Origin: Bryobacter sp.
GTDB taxonomy: Bacteria; Acidobacteriota; Terriglobia; Bryobacterales; Bryobacteraceae
Assembly (NCBI GenBank): GCA_022843605.1
Contig: JALHNI010000026.1
Location: 1-56,056, forward strand
DNA: 56,056 bases
Direction of reading: 5' to 3'
A program made the translations under genes and the position numbers. Positions within the stretch are counted from its first letter, which is position 1. Each line of letters opens with the position of its first letter. The notes below the pieces were generated by a model, which was not told the origin of the DNA, did not search any database, and was given only the letters and a program-made list of their open reading frames with translations. Shown one piece after another: positions 38,201 through 46,513 of this stretch.

Positions 38201-38700
38201 ATCCAAGGCGTGGACCCGCCGCCAGGAATGACACCGGGGCTGAGCGATGCGAGAGCAAACGGATTGCGGACATTGAGCGGCAGGTCCATGATGGCTTTGT
38301 TTCCGATGACGGTGGAAACGGTGGAAGATGCCGTGGAGAGTTGGGCGCTGCTGGCACTCACTTCCACCGTCGTGGTGGTCTCGCCAATCGGCAGCACAAT
38401 CTCCAACGAGACGGTTTGCTGCACATTCAGGCTTACGTTCTTTTCGGTATAGCGTTTAAATCCCTGCTTTTCGACGCTCACTGAATAGAGGCCGGGTTGA
38501 AGAAAGGGCTTCACGAAAGATCCCGCCGAGTTGGAGACGAGTTCGTTCTTGGTATTGGTTTGGTTACTGGTGATGATGACCTTGGCGTCGGGGACGATAG
38601 CGCCGGAGGCGTCCGTCACCCTGCCTTCCAAAGTACCGGTAGCAGTTTGAGCGTAGAGAGAGCACCACGACAGTGTGGCTAGAGCAACAAAGCGAAACAT
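35230..38700 (-). CDS. Oar-like TonB-dependent receptor 3
   Basis: A 1156-residue outer-membrane receptor with signal peptide (about 1-18 from ATG 38700, ending SLYAQT), a carboxypeptidase-regulatory-like domain (GTLEGRVTDASGAIVPDAKVI), a plug with IMDLPLNVRNPFALASLSPG, and a barrel ending LALRVSF. An ATG at 38712 is in frame but lies inside a TATGAT -10 box, so 38700, 7 nt downstream of the box, is preferred. The plug motif reads LNVRNP where the other two receptors read LNGRNY, and this copy is 60 residues longer, so it belongs to a different Oar subgroup. No partner lipoprotein is adjacent. Confidence 0.92.
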   Translation of the reverse strand: MFRFVALATLSWCSLYAQTATGTLEGRVTDASGAIVPDAKVIITSNQTNTKNELVSNSAGSFVKPFLQPGLYSVSVEKQGFKRYTEKNVSLNVQQTVSLEIVLPIGETTTTVEVSASSAQLSTASSTVSTVIGNKAIMDLPLNVRNPFALASLSPGVIPGGGSTPWISGGRNASSEITIDGTSVILPENNVGINALAYTPPVDSVQEFSIVTNSLAAEYGRTGGGTINVSTRSGGNQWHGSGYEFLRNSKLDANNFFSNRNRIPLGAFQRNQFGGTIGGPLSIPKLYSGKDRTFFFFSEQSTIQRSASLFSATVPLPQWLGGNFSGLKNASGADITIYDPLTAANDGTGNFIRQPFSNNTIPANRIDAVAARAREYYVSPNSTPTNQFTQANNFNAASKAPSSSHQFDARIDHNFNSKFTMFGRGSYNRARSSPVNFFGNIGTPSGDGPSSTNNYNVALNGNYTLSPTTILNINYGLGRFENNRRAFSSGFDLTQLGFSPAIRDQAATQNLEFPRMDIAGLTSLGQNTFTTLSNVPYSHVVAASATKVLTRHTIKAGGEWRKLFLNFTQLGNPSGVYSFNQGFTQRNPVQAVGTQGFGLASFLLGTANGGSLSHDPQAASSSVYWGTYIQDDWKVTSRLTFNLGLRYDVDLPRTERYNRYSFFDLDAASPIAGRVAAFPNLKGAMRFVTPDNRYQTPVDRNNVSPRFGFAYKLSEKTVIRGAYALMYAGSMMQAAGASGSAGMEGYRGSTPMVPTLDNGRTINAYLANPYPNGFNLPLGSPEGPDSGSSTNLGLGIGESHFNDSRNPVIQQWNLNVQRELPGSMVVEVGYAASKGNHLVDGEGSMTYNQLPASFGSLGNSLNDLVPNPFFGVITNGSSVLSRATVTRAQLLRPYPQYTAVNAFRKPQANSNYHALLVRVEKRFTNGLGFLASFTGGKLIDDASQTVTFLGQAGNKQDFYNRQAEKSISTQDVPARFVFSGNYDLPFGKGRKMLNSMHPAAEILIGGWQMNGILTFQKGTPVLVTQNVNNTGLGSAGQRPNNNGTSGEKTGGTVDQRIAQWFDTSVFSFAQAFRFGNVSRTSPDIRNPGLKTLDFSLFKNFRIRERASLQFRAEAFNATNTLQLGSPNAQLGSGSTGIIGGTAVGPRQVQLALRVSF

Positions 38701-38707
38701 AGCAGGG

Positions 38708-38713
38708 ATCATA
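38708..38713 (-). promoter_or_regulatory. -10 box (TATGAT) of Oar receptor 3, leaderless-type spacing
   Basis: TATGAT on the minus strand ends 7 nt before the ATG at 38700, so transcription would start one base before the coding region. The start lacks a Shine-Dalgarno sequence. The more upstream in-frame ATG at 38712 is part of this hexamer. Confidence 0.42.
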
Positions 38714-38752
38714 TCCCAACTCCACCCCTCGCCGTCTCCTTGTAAACCGAGG

Positions 38753-39649
38753 CTATTGCCGGTCGAACACCAGCCGCGTCAAGATGGTGCCCAGCGGCGT
38801 TCCGCCGATTTGCGAGTCGATGACGAGGTTTCGCCCATCCTCCGTCAGCGAGTTCTTCTCGGTGATCTCGAGTGTCATGTCGGCCAGCGGACGCTTCGAG
38901 ACGACTTCGAGCACTGCGCCATTCAGTTTTGCCACGCTACGCATCTCCGCGCCCTGCACTTCATTGACGTTTTCCGACCCATCCAGCTTGAAGCGGACGG
39001 AAGACTTGGAGGCGCCTTGGCCCGTCGTTTGATCTGACTCGATCGCCAGGAGATTGTCCGCCAGTTTCACGACACGGGTGATCGACGTGGGACGGTATTC
39101 CTCGGGCAGAGCGTCCAAACTGCTCTTGGCGAGGTTCAGCTTCCAGGTGCCGGAGAATGCCGGAACGCTCGCAACCGCCGACGCTTTCTCGAACACATAG
39201 TTGACCACAATATCGCCGATCGGCGTGCCGGGGACTTTGGTTGCGGTCGTCATCGTCTGGCGATCGGCGCTGAGTGAATAGCGCTCCTCCATGTCCAGCA
39301 GATTGCCGCCGACATCAATCTTCGACTTCACGACCACGGCGTCGCCATCCCAAGCGGCCTTCGACTTCACCTCAGAGCCGCGGGGTGAATTGATGCTTTC
39401 GGAGCCGTCCAGCTTGTAGGTCAGTTGCGCCGTGCGTTCGCCGCGGGAGGACTTATCCACGGTCGTGATCTTTAATTCGTTATCGCTGTTGGCGACGATT
39501 CGCTTGGCATCTTCCGGAATGAGATTTTCTGGTAGGTTCCCGAAATTACTCTTCGCTTTATTCAGCGTCCAGGTGCCGGAGAAGTCAGTTTTCTGAGCAA
39601 AGCATAGGGTCTGTGCCAGGGCGATTGTCAGGAATAGCCGTTTCGTCAT
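38753..39649 (-). CDS. Secreted protein of two tandem lipocalin-like repeats
   Basis: A 298-residue secreted protein: signal peptide 1-19 (CFAQ), then two homologous halves of about 140 residues. Paired landmarks are FSGTWTLNKAKSNFGNLPE (23-41) with FSGTWKLNLAKSSLDALPE (165-183), YKLDGSE (78-84) with FKLDGSE, and PGTPIGDIVVNYVF (140-153) with GGTPLGTILTRLVF near the end. FSGTW at the start of a beta-barrel is typical of lipocalin-like domains of Acidobacteriota. The function is unknown; such barrels bind small hydrophobic ligands. A TATCAT box lies 8 nt before the ATG. It follows the DUF1223 gene by 16 nt. Confidence 0.85.
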   Translation of the reverse strand: MTKRLFLTIALAQTLCFAQKTDFSGTWTLNKAKSNFGNLPENLIPEDAKRIVANSDNELKITTVDKSSRGERTAQLTYKLDGSESINSPRGSEVKSKAAWDGDAVVVKSKIDVGGNLLDMEERYSLSADRQTMTTATKVPGTPIGDIVVNYVFEKASAVASVPAFSGTWKLNLAKSSLDALPEEYRPTSITRVVKLADNLLAIESDQTTGQGASKSSVRFKLDGSENVNEVQGAEMRSVAKLNGAVLEVVSKRPLADMTLEITEKNSLTEDGRNLVIDSQIGGTPLGTILTRLVFDRQ

Positions 39650-39657
39650 GTTTTTCG

Positions 39658-39663
39658 ATGATA
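39658..39663 (-). promoter_or_regulatory. -10 box (TATCAT) before the tandem lipocalin-like gene
   Basis: TATCAT on the minus strand ends 8 nt before the ATG at 39649, giving a leader of about two bases. It lies in the 16-nt gap after the DUF1223 stop, so the gene may have its own promoter within the operon. No -35 box is evident. Confidence 0.35.
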
Positions 39664-39665
39664 GC

Positions 39666-40373
39666 TCAGGGCAGCAAAGCCGCACCCAACACCGGACCTT
39701 GATTCTTCGCCTGAAGAAAGACGACGGCGCGTTGGTTTTGGGAGGACGGTTTGAGCATAACTGTCCTCGAGAAGCCGCCTGACTTGGCCACGGAACCAGC
39801 GCTGGATAGCGTCCGCACCACACCGGCATGGCGCAGTTCGCGACCGCCGTTCTCGCCGCGCGGAACCTGGATAGTGACGTTGGGATCCACCAGCGCCACC
39901 ATTACCTCGACCAACGCCGGTGCGTCGGCTAAATCGATCCGTATTATCCAGGCACCCGGCTGGCGATCGACCGTCGTGAGCCGCACGTCGCCCTTGGGCC
40001 TCTTCGCCGCCTCAGTGATGGCGATCAGTGCCCGGCGCGTATCGCTGCCGACGAACTCCACTTTGCCGTCCACCACCATCTGGGGCGTGTAGTTGCCTTG
40101 TGCGCCGAGACGCGCGGCATAGACGCTTTGACGCCGGGTGAACTGAGCGCTGGAGAAGGGGTCACGCCAACCCAGTTGGTCCCAGTAGTCGACGTGTTGG
40201 CTGAGGACGATCACTTCGACGCCAGGCACGGGTTGCTCCTTTTCGAGCCTGGCCAGCAGGGTGTCGGCCGGGGGACAGCTTGAGCAGCCTTGCGAAGTGA
40301 AGAGCTCGACGAGCACGGGCAACTTCTGCGCCGAGACGGGAAGCAATGAGAGCAAGACCAAGGCAAGACGCAT
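39666..40373 (-). CDS. DUF1223 thioredoxin-like secreted protein (CSSC motif)
   Basis: A 235-residue protein with a signal peptide (1-15, LPVSAQ) and the DUF1223 signature [20 protein letters not shown]30 and C33 form a CxxC redox pair in a thioredoxin-like fold. [21 protein letters not shown] and [11 protein letters not shown] are further family hallmarks. The exported, CxxC-bearing form suggests periplasmic thiol-redox or metal handling, but the family has no established function. It is upstream of the tandem lipocalin-like gene on the same strand and diverges from the DegT aminotransferase. Confidence 0.9.
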   Translation of the reverse strand: MRLALVLLSLLPVSAQKLPVLVELFTSQGCSSCPPADTLLARLEKEQPVPGVEVIVLSQHVDYWDQLGWRDPFSSAQFTRRQSVYAARLGAQGNYTPQMVVDGKVEFVGSDTRRALIAITEAAKRPKGDVRLTTVDRQPGAWIIRIDLADAPALVEVMVALVDPNVTIQVPRGENGGRELRHAGVVRTLSSAGSVAKSGGFSRTVMLKPSSQNQRAVVFLQAKNQGPVLGAALLP

Positions 40374-40434
40374 CGCTCAAGAGATCACGTGGCCCGTGGC
40401 ATCTATTCCCGCTGGCGCTAAACTAGGGGAAATC

Positions 40435-41748
40435 GTGAAACGACGCAACTTTATCGCTGGTACAGTCCTCGCTCCCGCGGCCGCGGCGGCCCCGGTTTCT
40501 GTTTCGGGAAAGCCTGCCCTGTTAGGCGGCGCGCCGGTCCGACAGACCGCTTTTCCGTCCTGGCCCGTGCAAGACAGCCTAGAGTCGACGGGCCTCAGCG
40601 AAGTACTACGCAGCGGCAAATGGGGACGGGGCACGGGAAAAACAGTGGGCCGTTTCGAAGAGGCGTACGCGAAGACCACTGGAGCCAAGGCCTGCCTCGC
40701 GACGGCCAATGGCACCAGTTCGCTGCTGGTTGCTTTGAGCGCGCTGGGCATCGGGCCGGGTGACGAAGTGATCGTGCCACCTTACACGTTCGTCGCAACC
40801 ATCAACGTCATTCTGCAGAATTTCGCGTTACCCGTTTTTGTCGATACCGATCGGGACACTTTCCAGATCGACGCGCGCAAGGTGGAAGCCGCCATCAACC
40901 CGAATACAGCGCTGTTGATGCCCGTGCATCTGGGTGGCAGCGTCGCCGACCTCGACACACTGCTGGTGATCGGGGAGAAGCGCAGGATTCCGATTCTGGA
41001 AGATGCGGCTCAGGCGCATTTGGCCGAATGGCGTGGCAAGTCGGTGGGGACCTTCGGACGGGCAGGCTGCTTCAGCTTTCAGGCTTCAAAGAATCTGAAC
41101 AGCGGCGAAGGCGGCGCGATCGTCTCCAACGACGAAGCCTTGATCGGCCAATGCTATGCCTTCCACAACAATAGCCGGGGCCGCAACACGGCTGGCGCGG
41201 ACTTCAGCTATCAGGCGCGTGGACTGAACCTCCGGCTCACCGAGTTTCAAGCCGCGATTCTGCTGGCGCAGATGAGCCGTTTGAAGCAGCAATCGAAGAC
41301 CCGGGAGGAGAACGCCGCAGCGCTGACGGCAATGCTGAAGCAGGTGCCGGGCATTGCGCCGGCCACGATGTACGCCAACTGCACGCGCAACGCTTACCAC
41401 TTGTATATGTTTCGCTATGATCCGGCGCATTTTTCCGGATTGCCGCGCGCAGGCTTCCTGAAAGCACTGCAGGCGGAGGGAATCCCCTGCTCCGGCGGGT
41501 ATTCTCCGCTGAACCGCGAACCGCTCTTGAAAAATACGCTGATGTCGAAGGGCTATCGGCGCATCTACGGCGAGAAGCGACTCAAGGACTGGTTTGAGCA
41601 GAACCAGTGCCCGGTGAATGATCGTTTGTGCGGCGAAGCGGTCTGGTTCACGCAAACGATGCTGCTGACCGAGCGCGCGGGCATGGAGCAGATCGCCGGT
41701 GCGATCGCCCGGATCCAGCGGCACGCCGCGGATCTGGCCAAGCTCTAA
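40435..41748 (+). CDS. DegT/DnrJ/EryC1/StrS aminotransferase with Tat-type signal
   Basis: A 437-residue PLP enzyme of the sugar aminotransferase (DegT) family. The PLP lysine is K219 in [14 protein letters not shown]; other landmarks are [17 protein letters not shown] and EDAAQAH. The chosen GTG at 40435, after an AGGGGA site, gives [20 protein letters not shown], a clear twin-arginine signal; an extension to 40261 lacks support. Family members usually work in the cytosol on nucleotide-sugars, so a Tat signal is unusual, although Tat-exported relatives occur in Acidobacteriota and Planctomycetes. The EamA gene starts immediately after the stop. Confidence 0.9.
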   Translation: MKRRNFIAGTVLAPAAAAAPVSVSGKPALLGGAPVRQTAFPSWPVQDSLESTGLSEVLRSGKWGRGTGKTVGRFEEAYAKTTGAKACLATANGTSSLLVALSALGIGPGDEVIVPPYTFVATINVILQNFALPVFVDTDRDTFQIDARKVEAAINPNTALLMPVHLGGSVADLDTLLVIGEKRRIPILEDAAQAHLAEWRGKSVGTFGRAGCFSFQASKNLNSGEGGAIVSNDEALIGQCYAFHNNSRGRNTAGADFSYQARGLNLRLTEFQAAILLAQMSRLKQQSKTREENAAALTAMLKQVPGIAPATMYANCTRNAYHLYMFRYDPAHFSGLPRAGFLKALQAEGIPCSGGYSPLNREPLLKNTLMSKGYRRIYGEKRLKDWFEQNQCPVNDRLCGEAVWFTQTMLLTERAGMEQIAGAIARIQRHAADLAKL

Positions 41749-42660
41749 ATGCGCTCCGTCCCCGTCCCGATCGGGGCCTCCACCGTGATCATCGCCACCA
41801 TCGTCTCCATCCTATGGGGAGGCAATGTCGTTTCGATCCGCGCCGGTGTGGACTCCGTTCCGCCGCTTTGGAGCGCCTTCTGGCGCATGCTCACGGGCGT
41901 GCTGGTGGTGGCCGCGTGGGCGCGCTGGCGCGGGGTCCGTATGACGCCGACGCGCGAGGAATTGCTGCCCCTACTCACCCTGGGTGGGCTATTCACGGTG
42001 CAGATCGCCTTACTGAATTCGGCCACCGCGATGACCTCACCCGCCTACGGCGTCGTCATCCTGAACTCCTACCCGATCTTCGCCAACCTCGCGGGGCACT
42101 TTGGCCGCGGTTTTGCAGTCCACGAGGAGCGGATTACCGGCATCCGTGCGCTCGGTCTGGCGCTGGCCCTCGGCGGCGTCGCGGTGCTGGCGCTCGGACG
42201 TCCCGATGCCGGGCTGGCGCCGCAGCCGTTGCTGGGCAACCTGCTGATGGTGATCTCATCGTTTCTGCTGGGCGTGCGGCAGGTGTACACGCGCTGGCTG
42301 GTGCAGCGCGTCGATCCTGCACGCTCGATTGTCTGGCAGATGCTGCTCTCCGTGCCGCTGTTTCTGGCGGTCGCTATAGTGAGCGAGCCGATGCTGTTGA
42401 AGCCACTCTCCACAGAGGCCGTCTGCGCCATTCTCTACCAGGGAGTGATTGTGGCCGGCATCTGTTTCATAGTCTGGGCGGAGTTGCTGAAGAAGCACGC
42501 GGCGGGAACCCTGACCATGTTCTCCTTCATCGTTCCGATCTGCGGCATCGCCCTAAGTTCGCTGATGTTCAATGAGGCGCTCGCGCCTGGACTATTCACG
42601 GGCACGGCGCTGGTGCTGGCCGGCGTCTTCGTGGTGATGCGCATGGGCCAGTCCGCCTGA
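41749..42660 (+). CDS. EamA/DMT-family transporter
   Basis: A 303-residue inner-membrane protein with about ten helices arranged as two EamA repeats; the first starts IIATIVSILWGGNVVSIRAGV, the second GNLLMVISSFLLGVRQVY. FSFIVPICGIALSSLMFNEAL in the second repeat is diagnostic of the drug/metabolite transporter superfamily. Substrate unknown; members export amino acids, nucleotides or drugs. The ATG directly follows the TAA of the DegT gene, with no intergenic base, so they are translated from one mRNA. Confidence 0.92.
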   Translation: MRSVPVPIGASTVIIATIVSILWGGNVVSIRAGVDSVPPLWSAFWRMLTGVLVVAAWARWRGVRMTPTREELLPLLTLGGLFTVQIALLNSATAMTSPAYGVVILNSYPIFANLAGHFGRGFAVHEERITGIRALGLALALGGVAVLALGRPDAGLAPQPLLGNLLMVISSFLLGVRQVYTRWLVQRVDPARSIVWQMLLSVPLFLAVAIVSEPMLLKPLSTEAVCAILYQGVIVAGICFIVWAELLKKHAAGTLTMFSFIVPICGIALSSLMFNEALAPGLFTGTALVLAGVFVVMRMGQSA

Positions 42661-42676
42661 TATGGTAGTGGCCGCG

Positions 42677-43084
42677 ATGTTGACTCTCTTTCTTCTTTTC
42701 AGCGCGTTCAATGCCGACGACAGCGCGGCGGTCCTGCAGGCGGAGAAACAATGGATCGCCGCCATCCAAAAGCCCGACCCGGCGGTGCTGGAGAAAATTC
42801 TACACGTCCAACTGATCTACGGACACGCTACGGGCATCACCGACTCCAAGGCCAGCTACATCGGCAAGGTGACCTCCGGTAAGCAGAAGTATGCTGGCGT
42901 GGAGCAGGAAATCGTCAAGATGCAACTGCTCGGTGACGCCATCATCGTCCACGCGAAGATGCGCATGTACGGCGTGAACCAGAGCGGCAAGTTCGACGAC
43001 CGCGTGATGCTGATGCACACCTGGCTGAAGCGCGATGGGCGCTGGCAGCTGGTGGCGCATCAAACGGCAAAGTTGCCCCAATAA
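42677..43084 (+). CDS. Secreted NTF2-like (DUF4440-type) protein
   Basis: A 135-residue protein with a hydrophobic leader (MLTLFLLFSAFNA) and an NTF2-like cone fold: SAAVLQAEKQWIAAIQKPDPAVLEKILH is the usual first helix of SnoaL/DUF4440 proteins, and DDRVMLMHTWLKRDGRWQLVAHQTAKLP the final strands. The ATG at 42677 is preferred; the ATG at 42662 overlaps a TATGGT -10-like box. Such domains act as small enzymes or binding modules; no catalytic residues are certain. It lies 16 nt after the EamA gene. Confidence 0.85.
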   Translation: MLTLFLLFSAFNADDSAAVLQAEKQWIAAIQKPDPAVLEKILHVQLIYGHATGITDSKASYIGKVTSGKQKYAGVEQEIVKMQLLGDAIIVHAKMRMYGVNQSGKFDDRVMLMHTWLKRDGRWQLVAHQTAKLPQ

Positions 43085-43113
43085 CGAGGCGCTAGTATAG
43101 AGGAGCCGGTCTT

Positions 43114-43899
43114 ATGAGCGAAGCTCCACTACCCACATTACCGCCGCCGTTTGATTCCACCGGAGACCGGGCCTTCTCGTTTTATCCGCCCATTCTGGGC
43201 GTTGAGCACAACGAATGGAGGGCGCAACAGGCCACCTGGAGCGAGATCCTGGTCGCCAACACCAAGAGCGATCAGACACTTTGGGTACCGCGCCGCTACA
43301 TCGGCGACCTCTCACGCGTAGACGAACCCGTGATGATCGTTGGGCTGAAGAAAGAGTTGGAGATGAAAGCGGGCGGCGTTTGGCCGCACGAGAAACGCGT
43401 ATTGTCCATGCCCCCGGTCTCCACGGCACCGGTAGGCCCGCAGGCCGAACCGCGGGCTGCTCCGGGCCCGATGAACATGCGCATGGAGTCGTCGGCCGAG
43501 TCGAGCATCGGACGCATGATCCTGGTCTCGTTGGCCGTGGCGATTGGCGCGTTGGCCTTGGTGGTGGCCTTCTATCGTGGCCGGACGTCGGGGGAGCAGG
43601 TGGAGTTTCGGAGCGTACTGCAGTCGGAACTGGGTTTCACGGCGCAGGATGACTACTTCGCTGTAGTCCGCAAACTGGGCGCGCCCAAGGAAGATCGCTG
43701 GCGCTCTGATCAGGGCGAACTGCAGTTTCGCGGCCTGAAGTATCCGGATCGGCAGATGATCGTCATTCTGATGGGCAGCGATCGCAAGAATGCGCGCTAT
43801 ATTGGCGCGGTAAACCGCGAGGGGCTGGTGATCGATTCCGTGGATATGCCGGGCGGCGTCAATACGGCCACCATCATGCGGCGCTTGCCGAAGTTCTAG
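43114..43899 (+). CDS. Single-pass membrane protein of unknown function
   Basis: I do not recognise this 261-residue protein. An N-terminal soluble part (residues 1-130) contains a proline-rich start, YPPILGVEHNEWRAQQATWSEILVANT and WVPRRYIGDLSRVDEPVMIVGLKKELEMKAGGVWPHEKRV; a transmembrane helix (about 135-156, ILVSLAVAIGALALVVAFY) is followed by a C-terminal domain (DDYFAVVRKLGAPKEDRW ... MGSDRKNARYIGAV). A GAGGAG site lies 8 nt upstream of the ATG. The next gene (DUF3445) starts 2 nt after its stop, so they are co-transcribed. Confidence 0.82.
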   Translation: MSEAPLPTLPPPFDSTGDRAFSFYPPILGVEHNEWRAQQATWSEILVANTKSDQTLWVPRRYIGDLSRVDEPVMIVGLKKELEMKAGGVWPHEKRVLSMPPVSTAPVGPQAEPRAAPGPMNMRMESSAESSIGRMILVSLAVAIGALALVVAFYRGRTSGEQVEFRSVLQSELGFTAQDDYFAVVRKLGAPKEDRWRSDQGELQFRGLKYPDRQMIVILMGSDRKNARYIGAVNREGLVIDSVDMPGGVNTATIMRRLPKF

Positions 43900-43901
43900 C
43901 G

Positions 43902-44684
43902 ATGCGCCATTTTCCGCTCGACGGATCCCCGTACGCGATGACGTTGGGAGTCCGGCCCCTGTTGGATGCGCCGCGCCTGGAACCCGACGCTGAGCAACTG
44001 GCATTGAAGAGGCAATTGCTCGAGACCGATCCCGACTTTCATTTCCAGGCCTTGCCCGGCACCGGCCTAGTCCAACGCGAAGTGGCCTCCGCGCTTGGCT
44101 TCTTAGACGTCCCGGAATTAAACGCCCTCGACTGGGTGGGACGTCAAGTGGCCGAGGACCTGCTCGTCCTCAGCGACGCGCCCGGCTGGCCGTTGGTCGC
44201 GGGCCAACTGTGTTTCCCCAACGACTGGTGCCTGGCCGACAAGCTGGGCCGGCCTCTTCTGGCCGTCCATCAGCCAGTGCCTGGCTTCGCCGCCCAGGTG
44301 GGTGAAGCGACACTGAAGTTGCTCGACAAGCTGAAGCCGGAGCGGCCGGTGTGGCGAGTGAATTGGGCGGTGAAAGTCACCGACCGGCTCGATCTGCCGC
44401 CGCACATCAACGCCACCTTTGAGCCCGTGAAACGCGAGATCACCGCTGCCAATGCCGGCGAGCGCTGCTTCTTCCGCATCGAACGGCAGACGCTTTCGCG
44501 GATGCCCGTGTCCGGGGCGATCCTGTTCACGGTGAAGACCTCGGTGTTGCCCGTCGGACAACTGAGTCTCGAAGAGAGGCGAGCCCTTTCGGTCGCTATG
44601 CGGACGATCCCGGCCGAGATGCTTGCCTACAAAGGCCTTGGACCATTCTCGAATGCGCTTCAGGCTTACTTGCTCGCCGCCTAG
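43902..44684 (+). CDS. DUF3445 / haem-dependent oxidative N-demethylase (HODM)-like protein
   Basis: A 260-residue soluble protein of the DUF3445 family, whose characterised members are haem proteins of the HODM type. Visible family elements are LALKRQLLETDPDFHFQALPG, QEDLLVL-like VAEDLLVLSD, GWPLVAGQLCFPNDWCLADKLGRPLLAVHQPVPGF, WRVNWAV and the final FTVKTSVLPVGQL ... AYKGL. Members oxidatively demethylate methylated amines; the exact substrate is not derivable. It follows the unknown membrane gene by 2 nt, so it may be coupled to it. Confidence 0.85.
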   Translation: MRHFPLDGSPYAMTLGVRPLLDAPRLEPDAEQLALKRQLLETDPDFHFQALPGTGLVQREVASALGFLDVPELNALDWVGRQVAEDLLVLSDAPGWPLVAGQLCFPNDWCLADKLGRPLLAVHQPVPGFAAQVGEATLKLLDKLKPERPVWRVNWAVKVTDRLDLPPHINATFEPVKREITAANAGERCFFRIERQTLSRMPVSGAILFTVKTSVLPVGQLSLEERRALSVAMRTIPAEMLAYKGLGPFSNALQAYLLAA

Positions 44685-44707
44685 CTTCTGACCGTGCTCG
44701 TGACGGA

Positions 44708-44713
44708 TACAAT
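44708..44713 (+). promoter_or_regulatory. -10 box (TACAAT) before the IlvD/Edd gene
   Basis: TACAAT ends 9 nt before the ATG at 44723; the predicted transcript has a leader of about 3-4 bases. An AGGGG sequence lies between the box and the start but would be only partly transcribed. The sequence is just after the DUF3445 stop. Confidence 0.4.
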
Positions 44714-44722
44714 AGGGGCTTC

Positions 44723-46513
44723 ATGAGCCTCGACCCCAAGCAAGAATGCCCCGGCCGCCTCCGCAGCCGGAACTGGTTCGACAACCACGCCAACCCCGGA
44801 ATGACCGCCCTCTACATGGAGCGCTTCCCCAACTACGGACTCACGCGCGAAGAGCTCCAAGGCGATAAGCCCATCATCGGCATCGCGCAAACGGGCAATG
44901 ACATTTCCCCCTGCAATCGACATTTGCTGGAGCTCGCCAGCCGCTTGCGGGACGGCGTCCGCGATGCCGGCGGACTGCCGTTCGTCTTCCCCGTGCATCC
45001 GATTCACGAGGGCTGCCGCCGCCCAACCGCTGGACTCGACCGCAACCTCGCCTACCTCGGCCTCGTCGAGGTGCTGCACGGCAATCCCATCGATGGTGTG
45101 ATCCTCACCACCGGCTGCGACAAGACGACGCCGGCCTGCCTGATGGCCGCCGCCACCGTCAACATTCCGTCCATCGTCTTCTCCGGCGGCCCGATGATCA
45201 ATAGCTATTACGAAGGCAAGCTCGCAGGGAGCGGCATGGCCATCTGGGAAGCGCGCCGTCTATTCGCGGCCGGCACGATCGACTATCACGGCTTTATGGA
45301 GATGGTAGCTTCGTCCGTCCCCAGCGTCGGCCACTGCAACACGATGGGTACCGCGCTTTCGATGAACTCGCTGGCGGAGGCCCTGGGTATGTCGTTGCCG
45401 GGGTGCGCGGCAATTCCGGCGCCCTATCGCGAGCGGGCGCAAATGGCCTACGAAACGGGCCGGCGCATTGTGGAGATGGTGCGGGAGAACCTGCAACCCA
45501 GCCAAATTATGACGCGCGCCGCCTTCGATAACGCCATCATCGTCAACTCCGCCATCGGCGGCTCCACCAACTGCCCGCCGCACATCAACGCCATTGCCCG
45601 CCACATCGGCATCGAACTCGACATCAAGGACTGGGAAGCCATCGGCCACACCGTCCCCCTGCTGGTGAATTGCCAGCCCGCTGGCGAGTATCTCGGCGAG
45701 GCCTACCACTTGGCCGGCGGCGTCCCCGCCGTGATGGGCGAACTAATCGCCGCCGGACTGATCAAACAGGAAGCGCTCACCGTCACGGGCAAAACCGTCG
45801 CCGACAGCTACGCCACGCGCCGTAGCCTCGATACGAAGGTTATCCGGCCCGTCAGCGATCCACTGATGCCCAACGCCGGCTTCCTCGTGGTCAGCGGCAA
45901 TCTCTTCAACTCCGCGCTCGTCAAGACCTCCGTGATCGGCGAAGAGTTCCGTCAGCGTTATTTGGCTAAGCCTGGAGCCGAGAACACATTCACCGGCCGC
46001 GCGATCGTCTTCGAAGGCTCCGAAGACTACCATGACCGGATCAACGATCCCGCGCTAGAAATCGACGAAACCTGTATTCTGGTGATCCGTGGCGTGGGCC
46101 CCGTGGGCCAGCCCGGCGCGGCCGAAGTCGTCAATATGCAGCCGCCGGATGCCCTGATCAAGATCGGTGTGAACCAGATGGCGACGCTGGGCGACGGCCG
46201 CCAGAGCGGCACCTCTGCCAGCCCTTCCATCCTGAACGCCTCACCCGAGTCGGCCATCGGCGGAAACCTGGCGATTCTCCAAACCGGTGACCAGATCCAC
46301 GTCGACCTCAACGAACGCCGCGTCGACGTGCTGATCTCGGACGAAGAAATCGCCACGCGCCGCGCCGCCATGAAGATCGAGATCCGGCCGCACCAGACTC
46401 CGTGGCAGGAGATGTTCCGGTCGCACGTCGGGCAGCTCGAAACCGGCGCTGTCTTGGAGTTTGCGGTCAAGTATCAAGATGTGGGCAAGGAGATTCCCCG
46501 CCACAACCACTAG
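44723..46513 (+). CDS. IlvD/Edd-family sugar-acid dehydratase (arabinonate/xylonate type)
   Basis: A 596-residue iron-sulfur dehydratase. Three cysteines fitting the [2Fe-2S] ligands are C64 (SPCNRH), C132 (TTGCDKTTPA) and C205 (GHCNTMGTA). RLRSRNWFDNHANPGMTAL at the N-terminus and HPIHEGCRRPTAGLDRNLAY are typical of L-arabinonate/D-xylonate dehydratases and separate it from IlvD proper. It removes water from a pentonate to give the 2-keto-3-deoxy acid. It shares that theme with the enolase-type protein at 6843 and the phosphoketolase at the right edge. The end overlaps the penicillin acylase by 4 nt. Confidence 0.92.
   Translation: MSLDPKQECPGRLRSRNWFDNHANPGMTALYMERFPNYGLTREELQGDKPIIGIAQTGNDISPCNRHLLELASRLRDGVRDAGGLPFVFPVHPIHEGCRRPTAGLDRNLAYLGLVEVLHGNPIDGVILTTGCDKTTPACLMAAATVNIPSIVFSGGPMINSYYEGKLAGSGMAIWEARRLFAAGTIDYHGFMEMVASSVPSVGHCNTMGTALSMNSLAEALGMSLPGCAAIPAPYRERAQMAYETGRRIVEMVRENLQPSQIMTRAAFDNAIIVNSAIGGSTNCPPHINAIARHIGIELDIKDWEAIGHTVPLLVNCQPAGEYLGEAYHLAGGVPAVMGELIAAGLIKQEALTVTGKTVADSYATRRSLDTKVIRPVSDPLMPNAGFLVVSGNLFNSALVKTSVIGEEFRQRYLAKPGAENTFTGRAIVFEGSEDYHDRINDPALEIDETCILVIRGVGPVGQPGAAEVVNMQPPDALIKIGVNQMATLGDGRQSGTSASPSILNASPESAIGGNLAILQTGDQIHVDLNERRVDVLISDEEIATRRAAMKIEIRPHQTPWQEMFRSHVGQLETGAVLEFAVKYQDVGKEIPRHNH

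Noticed and set aside
22000..44000. A dif sequence in the skew transition zone
   Set aside because: Reading the intergenic parts and searching for TTATGTTAAAT-like arms found no convincing match; absence may reflect a divergent consensus.
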